Under the pieces are notes generated by a model, which made no database searches, was not told the DNA's origin, and worked only from the letters and a program-made list of their open reading frames with translations. Shown here one piece after another: positions 1-5,115 of a DNA stretch of 8,387 nt. Source of the stretch: Kiritimatiellia bacterium (lineage in GTDB: Bacteria > Verrucomicrobiota > Kiritimatiellia > RFP12 > UBA1067). A program made the position numbers and the translations under genes. Location: the NCBI GenBank assembly GCA_017389885.1, contig JAFPDR010000112.1:1-8387 (forward strand), written 5' to 3'. Positions within the stretch are counted from its first letter, which is position 1. Each line of letters begins with the position of its first letter.

Positions 1-480
1 TCCGAGGTCGGGCCACTCGATCCCGAGCGCGGGGTCGCTGAAGAGCATGCCGCGGTCCGCGGACGGACAGTATAGGTTGTCGCACTTGTAGCTGAAGAGC
101 GTGTCGTCCTCAAGCACGATGAAGCCGTGCGCGAAGCCGCGCGGGATGAAGAACTGGCGCCTGTTCTCCGCCGTAAGCGTCACCGCGACATGGCGTCCGA
201 ACGTCGGAGAGCCCCTTCTTATGTCGACTGCAACGTCCCACACCGCGCCCCTTATAACCCGCACGAGCTTCGCCTGCGTGTGCGGAGCGGCCTGCCAGTG
301 GAGACCGCGCACCACGCCCTTCGACGAGAACGACTCGTTGTCCTGCACGAAGTCCGCGCAAATGCCGGCGGCCTTGTAGCGCTCCGCGTTGTACTGCTCG
401 ACGAACCATCCGCGCGCGTCCCCGAAGACCTGGGGCTCGATTATCTTCACGCCGGGAATCGATGTTTCAATGATGTTCAT
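1..480 (-). CDS. rfbC: dTDP-4-dehydrorhamnose 3,5-epimerase, 3' end cut by window edge
   Basis: This cytoplasmic enzyme carries out the double epimerisation (C3 and C5) of dTDP-4-keto-6-deoxyglucose in dTDP-L-rhamnose synthesis. Reading begins at ATG 480-478 and stays open to base 1, giving 160 residues; family members usually have about 180-190, so only the C-terminus is missing. The RmlC cupin signature is clear: DARGWFVE (21-28), FVQDNES (44-50), VVRGLHWQ (56-63) with the expected catalytic base His61, VRVIRGAVWDVAVDIRRGSPTFG (73-95), FIPRGFAHGF (111-120), the aromatic position in YKCDNLY (Tyr131), and DPALGIEWP (149-157). It follows the GT4 gene after a 27-nt gap filled mostly by heptamer repeats, and no Shine-Dalgarno sequence is visible before the ATG. 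The presence of rfbC suggests further rhamnose or surface-polysaccharide genes beyond the left edge (inference). The family assignment is secure. Confidence 0.96.
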   Translation of the reverse strand, partial: MNIIETSIPGVKIIEPQVFGDARGWFVEQYNAERYKAAGICADFVQDNESFSSKGVVRGLHWQAAPHTQAKLVRVIRGAVWDVAVDIRRGSPTFGRHVAVTLTAENRRQFFIPRGFAHGFIVLEDDTLFSYKCDNLYCPSADRGMLFSDPALGIEWPDLG

Positions 481-486
481 GGTATG

Positions 487-513
487 AAAGTTCAAAAGTT
501 CAAGGGCTCAAGG
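487..513. repeat. short heptamer tract at the GT4/rfbC junction
   Basis: On the plus strand two AAAGTTC units (487-493 and 495-501) are separated by one extra A. They are followed by two TCAAGG words (500-505 and 508-513). The tract fills most of the 27-nt gap and runs over the stop codon of the GT4 gene (508-510). On the mRNA it is rich in U (AACUUU words). It resembles the cleaner AAAGTTR tract at 5077-5115, which suggests one repeat family. This copy is short and partly degraded. Confidence 0.6.
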
Positions 514-1509
514 ACTTCGCAGCATGCCGAGGAACTGCTCCCATTCGCGCAGGATGCGCTCCTTCGAATACTCGGCCGCGCAGCGCTCGCGAGCGCTCGC
601 GCCGAGCCTGCGCCTCATGTCGCCGTCCGTCATCATCAGCGCGAGCGCCTTCGCGTACTCCTCCGGGTCGGGACTCGCCACAAGGCCGGTCTCTCCGTTC
701 TTCACTATGTCGCCCGCCCCGGGGAGCAGGCTGTGCACTACGGCGGGGAGCGAGAACGCCGCCGCCTCGAGGATCGCGAGGGGGAAGCCCTCGAGCACGG
801 ACGGAAACGCGATGAACTCCGCGCGCGAATACTCTCCCGCGAGATCGTCGGTGAAGCCGACGAAATCCACCCTGTCCGCAACGCCAAGTCTCTTCGCAAG
901 CGCGCGGCACGAGTGCGCGTATCCCGACTCCGCCTTGCCGAGAAGCCGCACGCTCCATCCGGGGAACTCCACGGCGACGCGCGCAAACGCCTCGATGAGC
1001 AGCTTCTGGTTCTTGACCTTGTTCACCGCGGCGGCCGGGTATAGGATCACACTTTCCGCGCTTGCGCGGCCCCGTTCCTCGCCCCCCTTCATCTCCGTGT
1101 AGTTGCCGATGACCTTCGCCGGGACGCCTGGGGCCATGCGGGCGAACTCCGCTGCGTATTCGGAGCAGAGTAGCTGCACGGCGTCCACCTTGCGGAACGC
1201 CCGGCGTATCGCGAGGTTGCGCAGCGGATGCCGCCACTTGAAGAATCCGCGCGGCGCGAGATGCAGCTGCAACACCACGGGCGAGCGGCCGGCGCGCTCG
1301 AAGTACCCGGCGGCGTCGAGGTCCATCGCCTCGTTGGATCCCGTCGCCACGATGGCGTCCCAGCTCTCCTCCAGCGCCGCGGCAAATGCGCCGCGCTCCA
1401 CAAGGCGCACGTCGTGTCCGCGTCCGGAAAGCGCCTCGGCGAAGGCCTTTACGGCCTTGTCCGCGCCTCTCCCCACGGAAAGACTGTCCTTGTAGACGAG
1501 CAGCTTCAT
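508..1509 (-). CDS. GT4-family glycosyltransferase
   Basis: This is a 333-residue retaining glycosyltransferase of the GT-B fold, most like CAZy family GT4. The N-terminal half begins MKLLVYKDSLSVGRGADK, with a glycine-rich loop and the A..L..RGHDV helix typical of sugar-acceptor domains. The C-terminal donor-binding half has VNKVKNQKLLIEAF (162-175), VDFVGFTDDL (214-223), and the E-x7-E signature in EGFPLAILE (Glu240 and Glu248), then NGETGLVASPDPEEYAKAL (271-289). There is no signal peptide or membrane segment, so it should act on the cytoplasmic face on nucleotide-sugar donors. Donor and acceptor cannot be read from the sequence. ATG 1509-1507 overlaps the dapF stop by 4 nt (ATGA), which fixes the start and suggests coupled translation. 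No strong Shine-Dalgarno site precedes it. Frame-open sequence further upstream lies inside dapF and does not look like protein from this family. With rfbC next, a role in a surface glycan is likely (inference). Confidence 0.92.
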   Translation of the reverse strand: MKLLVYKDSLSVGRGADKAVKAFAEALSGRGHDVRLVERGAFAAALEESWDAIVATGSNEAMDLDAAGYFERAGRSPVVLQLHLAPRGFFKWRHPLRNLAIRRAFRKVDAVQLLCSEYAAEFARMAPGVPAKVIGNYTEMKGGEERGRASAESVILYPAAAVNKVKNQKLLIEAFARVAVEFPGWSVRLLGKAESGYAHSCRALAKRLGVADRVDFVGFTDDLAGEYSRAEFIAFPSVLEGFPLAILEAAAFSLPAVVHSLLPGAGDIVKNGETGLVASPDPEEYAKALALMMTDGDMRRRLGASARERCAAEYSKERILREWEQFLGMLRSP

Positions 1510-2303
1510 TCGGATATCATGTCCAGCGAGTCGAGGTCGATGAGCCCTTCGTACACGCGCTTGACGGGGCCCGTTAGCGTTATCTCCCGAAAGCCGTCCT
1601 CCGTCTGCACGCCGCCGACTGTGAGTTCGTAGCCGCCGCCAGTCTTCACGCGGACCGGGAACTTGAGTCCGTACGACGCGACGCCAACGACCGCGGCGGC
1701 TACGGATCCCGTTCCGCACGCGAAGGTCTCCGCCTCCACCCCGCGCTCGTAGGTGCGTATCGCCACGCGGTCGGGCGCGCGGTAGGTCACGAAGTCGACG
1801 TTGGTGCCGTCGGGCGCGAACTCGTCGCTGAGGCGTATCCTCCGCCCCTCGCCGTCCACGTCGGTCTTCGCGAGGTTGTCTACAGGGACTATCTTGTGCG
1901 GAACGCCTGCGACGACGAAGTCTCCGTCGAGGTCCTTCGGATCGGGCATCGCGATCCTCACGAGGTCCTGGTCGAGTATCTCGGCGTCGACGAACCCGGC
2001 CGCGGTCTCGAAGCGCATCACCTTCCCCGCCACCGCGCCCACCTCGCGCGCGAACGCGGCTACGCAGCGCGCGCCGTTTCCGCAGAGGTCCGCCTCCGAT
2101 CCGTCCGGATTGAAGAAGCGCATCTTGAAGTCGGCTGTCTCTGACGTCTGCACGAGGATCACGCCCTCGCAGCCGATTCCGCCCGGGCGCGTCGCCATCG
2201 CGGCGATGAGGCGGTGCTCGCAGGGGAAGCCTCCGTCGCGGTCGTCAACAAGGACGAAGTCGTTCCCCGCGCCGTGCATCTTCACGAATCTAATGGGCTT
2301 CAT
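1506..2303 (-). CDS. dapF: diaminopimelate epimerase
   Basis: DapF converts LL-2,6-diaminopimelate to the meso form, the cross-linking residue of Gram-negative peptidoglycan and the direct precursor of lysine. It is a cofactor-free cytoplasmic enzyme that uses two cysteines. Both are present: Cys74 in PDGSEADLCGNGARC and Cys196 in ERGVEAETFACGTGS. The N-terminal MHGAGNDFVLVDDRDG (9-24), GIGCEGVILV (42-51) and GTNVDFV (166-172) also match the family. Position 46 is Glu where most homologues have Asp, a mild change. At 265 residues it has the normal length. The start is ATG 2303-2301, preceded by a strong Shine-Dalgarno site (GGAGGAGG, 6-nt spacer) and sharing one base with the prc stop (TGATG). 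An in-frame upstream ATG would add MVQLHNRRRIL, which is not family sequence. It overlaps the next gene by ATGA. Confidence 0.98.
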   Translation of the reverse strand: MKPIRFVKMHGAGNDFVLVDDRDGGFPCEHRLIAAMATRPGGIGCEGVILVQTSETADFKMRFFNPDGSEADLCGNGARCVAAFAREVGAVAGKVMRFETAAGFVDAEILDQDLVRIAMPDPKDLDGDFVVAGVPHKIVPVDNLAKTDVDGEGRRIRLSDEFAPDGTNVDFVTYRAPDRVAIRTYERGVEAETFACGTGSVAAAVVGVASYGLKFPVRVKTGGGYELTVGGVQTEDGFREITLTGPVKRVYEGLIDLDSLDMISE

Positions 2304-4399
2304 CAGTATCCTCCTCCGATTATGGAGTTGAACCATCCGCCGCCCGTGCGCGGACGCGGAAGCTCCGCGCCGCCGTTGAGGCGGATGAGGTCGTACATGA
2401 CGTCGAACGCGGAGTCGAGCACCACGTCGTCCTTCGCGCGCTCGTTGCGCCTGCGGCGCTTCGCGGGCTTCTCCTCGCCGTCGGAATCCCCGTCCTCGTC
2501 ATCGTCGTCGTCGAGCTCGCGCAGCTCGCGGTCCGCCGCCATCTGCGCCTTCCTCGTCTCGCGCTCGAGCGACACGACCTCGCGCTCGCTTATCTCCTTC
2601 ATGCCGTGGACGTTCTCGAGGTGCTTCTGGTAGCGCTCGTCCTTCTCGAGCCTGGCCTCGGCGAGGCGCTTGAGCTCGGGGACGTACTTGTTCAGGTTCC
2701 AGCAGCGCGCGTAGTCGGCGGGGAGGATGCGGCTGAACGGAAGCGCGTTCGGGAGCTTGTCCTCGCCGATGTCGAGGGAGTCGAGGAGCGAGGGGAGGCG
2801 GATGTCCGCCTCGACGCCCTCGAGCTGCGTGGACCTTCCGTCGACGCGGTAGAACCTCGCCGTCGTGATCTTCATCGAGCCGTACTGCGACGGACCCATC
2901 CCGAACACCGTCTGCACCGTCCCCTTGCCGTGCGTCCTGCCGTCGCCGAGAACCACCGCGCGTCCGGTGTCCTGGAGATGTCCGGCGACGATCTCCGAGG
3001 CGGACGCGCTCGCGCGGTCCGTCAGGACGACCATCGGCTTCCTGAAGGCGACGGGATTGCCGTAGGGGATCGGCAGGCTCCCGACGTTGCGGGAGTCCTT
3101 GATCTGCACGACGGGTCCGTTCGGGACGAACAGCGCGGAGAGCAGCACCGCCTCGCGGAGCGAGCCGCCTCCGTCGCCGCGCAGGTCGAGTACGAGTCCC
3201 TCGACCGCCTGCGCGTTGAACTTCGCGAGGTACTCCGCGACGTCCTTCGCGCAGCTGCGGAAGCCGGGGTCGGTCGGACGCTTGTCCATCGTGCCGTAGA
3301 AGCCCGGGAGGTAGATGTAGCCGATCCTGCTCTCGAAGCCTCCGCGCGTAACGGTCTCGACGCGCCCGGTGGCCGCCTGGTCCTCGAGCTTGATCTCGTC
3401 GCGGACGAGCTCGATGAGCTTCTTCGTGGCGCCGGTGGAGTCCGAGCGGGGGACGATCTCGAGCGTGACGCGCGTGCCCTTCTTGCCGCGGATCTTCTTG
3501 ATCGTCTTCTTCATCGGCTTCCACATCACGTCCTCCATCTCGCCGTCCTCCTGCTGGACGCCGACGATCTTGTCGCCCTCCTTGATGCGTCCATCGCGGT
3601 CCACCGGCCCGCCGGCCATCACCTCGACGATCTTGAGCGCGCCCTCGTCCATCTGCAGCACCGCGCCGACGCCGCAGAGGGTGAGGTTCATCTCCATGTC
3701 GAAGTCCTCCTTCGAGGCGGGCGACATGTAGTCGGAGTGCGGGTCGTATGCCATCGCCACGGCGGAGAGGTAGTGCTGCAGCACAGCCTCCTCGTCCGGC
3801 TCGGTCAGCACGGTGTAGTACTGGCGGTACTTCTTGAGGAGGTTCCCCGCGGCGTCAACGGTGTTCGTGGACTTGTCCAGCTCCGCGCCGAGCACCTGCA
3901 CGAGGACCTCGTTCTTGAGCCTCCTGCGCCAGTGCTCGTTCGCCTCCTCGGCAGTCTCGGGCCATGGCGCGTCCTTGCGCTTTATGCGGTACGTCTCGTT
4001 CGTCGAGAAGTCCCACTCTGCCGTCGCGAGGAAGTTCGTGACGAAGTCCATGCGCTCCGATAGCCTGCGGCAGTAGAGGTTGTAGACGTCGAAGCCGAAC
4101 GAGGGGTCCCCCGCGTGTATCTCGTCGTCGATCCTCTTCTCGCGCGCGGAGAGCGCGTCGAGGTCGGACTTCAGGAACACCGAGTGGTCGAAGTCGTAGT
4201 AGGTGACGAGGTTGGTCCACGCCTTCTGCGAGATGTCGTCGTCCAGCTTCTTCTGGAGGACGTGGTACTTCGGCAGCATGTCGCCGAGGCGCTTCGCGAT
4301 CTTCCCGTAGTAGTCCTGCGGCTCGACGTCGGCGAAGGCCGCGATGGCCGAGGCCGCGAACACTGCGGCAAGCGCCGCGCTGATTCTGCTGTTATTCAT
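2303..4399 (-). CDS. prc: S41 tail-specific (C-terminal processing) protease, Prc/Tsp type
   Basis: This 698-residue exported serine protease cleaves periplasmic proteins near their C-termini; known Prc substrates in other bacteria include peptidoglycan hydrolases and lipoproteins. A signal peptide is visible (hydrophobic 7-22, likely cleavage after AFA, residue 23). Next come an N-terminal Tsp domain (about 26-225, with VTYYDFDHSVFLKSDLDAL), a PDZ domain (about 236-318, including GVGAVLQ) and the S41 core. The core has DLRGDGGGS (405-413), SASASEI (464-470, nucleophile probably Ser466), and HGKGTVQ with Lys492 and Gln496 completing the catalytic set. The C-terminal DUF3340-like part carries IGEDKLPNALPFSRILPADY. 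An acidic run and a basic run (about 630-656) form a low-complexity linker before a final helix. ATG 4399-4397 overlaps the upstream NERD gene by ATGA and has GGAG (4408-4411) eight bases upstream. The long open frame upstream of this ATG is an out-of-frame reading of the NERD gene. The length and domain set favour Prc over the shorter CtpA type. Confidence 0.95.
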   Translation of the reverse strand: MNNSRISAALAAVFAASAIAAFADVEPQDYYGKIAKRLGDMLPKYHVLQKKLDDDISQKAWTNLVTYYDFDHSVFLKSDLDALSAREKRIDDEIHAGDPSFGFDVYNLYCRRLSERMDFVTNFLATAEWDFSTNETYRIKRKDAPWPETAEEANEHWRRRLKNEVLVQVLGAELDKSTNTVDAAGNLLKKYRQYYTVLTEPDEEAVLQHYLSAVAMAYDPHSDYMSPASKEDFDMEMNLTLCGVGAVLQMDEGALKIVEVMAGGPVDRDGRIKEGDKIVGVQQEDGEMEDVMWKPMKKTIKKIRGKKGTRVTLEIVPRSDSTGATKKLIELVRDEIKLEDQAATGRVETVTRGGFESRIGYIYLPGFYGTMDKRPTDPGFRSCAKDVAEYLAKFNAQAVEGLVLDLRGDGGGSLREAVLLSALFVPNGPVVQIKDSRNVGSLPIPYGNPVAFRKPMVVLTDRASASASEIVAGHLQDTGRAVVLGDGRTHGKGTVQTVFGMGPSQYGSMKITTARFYRVDGRSTQLEGVEADIRLPSLLDSLDIGEDKLPNALPFSRILPADYARCWNLNKYVPELKRLAEARLEKDERYQKHLENVHGMKEISEREVVSLERETRKAQMAADRELRELDDDDDEDGDSDGEEKPAKRRRRNERAKDDVVLDSAFDVMYDLIRLNGGAELPRPRTGGGWFNSIIGGGY
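2310..2317 (-). promoter_or_regulatory. Shine-Dalgarno site of dapF, inside the prc 3' end
   Basis: The minus strand reads GGAGGAGG six bases before the dapF ATG. These bases also encode the glycine codons of the C-terminal GGGY tail of the protease. The site settles the dapF start at 2303 and supports coupled translation of the two genes. Confidence 0.85.
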
Positions 4400-5073
4400 G
4401 AATTGCTCTCCATTAGCGCGATGAGCCGGTCCAGCTCGGCCGGCGGAATCACCACGCGCTCCGTCGCGAAGCTCTTCTCGAGCTCGCATGAATTTATCAC
4501 AACCGCGCCGCCGATCTCGGCGATGTGCTGGCGGAAGCTGTCGGACGCGAACGCGAGGACCGGCGTCACCGCGCCGTTCCATCCCGCGCGCGCGAGCGCC
4601 GTCTTGACGAGGTTCGCCTCCCGGCGCGCCTGCGAGAGTGGGTCGCGGTCGGGGAGCTGCCCGTCGAGCAGGATGTGTCCGTCCTCCACCGTCACCTTCC
4701 CGCGCCAGTACTTGGTCTCCACGGCGAACACGCCCGCCGGACCCGCCACGACGTGGTCTACGTGAGTCCCCCCCGCCACGAAGTCGTTGAAGACGTGGTA
4801 GGTGTTCGGGAGGTTCATCAGGATGCCGGAGACGCGCTCCTCGCCGCGCGCGCCCTTGAAGAAGCGCTCGGCGTGCCTGAGCCCCTTCATGAGGCTCCAT
4901 CCGCAGTATACGAGCGACACGGCGAGCAGTCCGACCCCGAACCATATCTCGCCGAACACCAGCGCCGCGACAGAGAAGCCCGCGGCGAAAACGCCGAGGA
5001 ACAGGGGCCACAGCCCCGTCACCATTCCCTTCACGCGGGCCCACTCGCCCGCAACTCCGTGTATCTTGGCCAT
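4396..5073 (-). CDS. membrane-anchored NERD (nuclease-related) domain protein
   Basis: This 225-residue protein has two predicted transmembrane helices close to the N-terminus (about 19-40 and 42-61), then a NERD domain. NERD is a restriction-endonuclease-like fold found in many bacteria, mostly without a tested function. Visible core elements are GARGEERV (74-81), LPNTYHVFNDFV (88-99), THVDHVV (103-109) with Asp106, GVFAVETKYWRGKV (114-127) with Glu119 and Lys121 in the E-x-K position, and Gln148 in SQARRE. The putative metal-binding D...E-x-K residues are all present, so it may be an active nuclease; that is inference. Short basic loops flank the helices, and most of the protein is probably cytoplasmic. 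ATG 5073 follows the dxs stop by 35 nt of mainly heptamer repeat, with no clear Shine-Dalgarno site. Its 3' end overlaps prc by ATGA. No partner helicase, methylase or kinase is nearby, so I cannot name a role. Confidence 0.88.
   Translation of the reverse strand: MAKIHGVAGEWARVKGMVTGLWPLFLGVFAAGFSVAALVFGEIWFGVGLLAVSLVYCGWSLMKGLRHAERFFKGARGEERVSGILMNLPNTYHVFNDFVAGGTHVDHVVAGPAGVFAVETKYWRGKVTVEDGHILLDGQLPDRDPLSQARREANLVKTALARAGWNGAVTPVLAFASDSFRQHIAEIGGAVVINSCELEKSFATERVVIPPAELDRLIALMESNS
4408..4411 (-). promoter_or_regulatory. Shine-Dalgarno site of prc
   Basis: The minus strand reads GGAG (within GGAGAGC) eight bases before ATG 4399. It lies inside the 3' end of the NERD gene. Together with the signal peptide that follows, it decides the protease start against the much longer open frame. 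Confidence 0.6.
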
Positions 5074-5076
5074 GTC

Positions 5077-5115
5077 TTAGTTAAAAGTTGAAAGTTGAAA
5101 GTTAAAAGTTAAAAC
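5077..5115. repeat. AAAGTTR heptamer tandem repeat at the dxs/NERD junction
   Basis: Four perfect 7-nt units lie head to tail on the plus strand: AAAGTTG (5084-5090), AAAGTTG (5091-5097), AAAGTTA (5098-5104) and AAAGTTA (5105-5111). A degenerate unit TTAGTTA precedes them at 5077-5083, and AAAC follows. The tract fills the whole gap between dxs and the NERD gene and supplies the dxs stop codon (TAA at 5111-5109). It is strikingly AT-rich in a GC-rich region. On the transcript it reads as U-rich AACUUUY repeats ending about 10 nt before the NERD start codon. I see no hairpin in it. Confidence 0.9.

Noticed and set aside
122..137. GDA in DXS as an inactivating change (residues 122-124 of the protein)
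   Set aside because: Residue numbers, not bases, are given here. Other DXS proteins are known to me with a small residue in place of the last Gly, and the rest of the thiamine motif and catalytic residues are present, so loss of function is not supported.
582..597. 16-bp perfect palindrome AGCGCTCGCGAGCGCT
   Set aside because: It lies inside the GT4 gene and codes for an Ala-Ser-Ala-Arg-Glu-Arg stretch that is usual in this family. GC-rich codons explain it; no second copy was noticed.
127..1044. Plus-strand open frame opposite rfbC and the GT4 gene
   Set aside because: It spans two unrelated minus-strand genes and their gap, and has biased composition and no motif.
2606..4063. Long plus-strand open frame (about 485 codons) opposite prc
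   Set aside because: It is the antisense shadow of a GC-rich gene. The translation is low-complexity Arg/Leu/Val/Asp-rich sequence with no recognisable domain, while the minus strand encodes a complete S41 protease.
4400..5044. Possible N-terminal extension making a 913-residue protease
   Set aside because: The added part is an out-of-frame reading of the NERD gene. The ATG at 4399 has a Shine-Dalgarno site and begins a textbook signal peptide.
4396..5073. NERD protein as part of an anti-phage defence island
   Set aside because: No methylase, helicase, ATPase, toxin or integrase is nearby; all neighbours are housekeeping or envelope genes.
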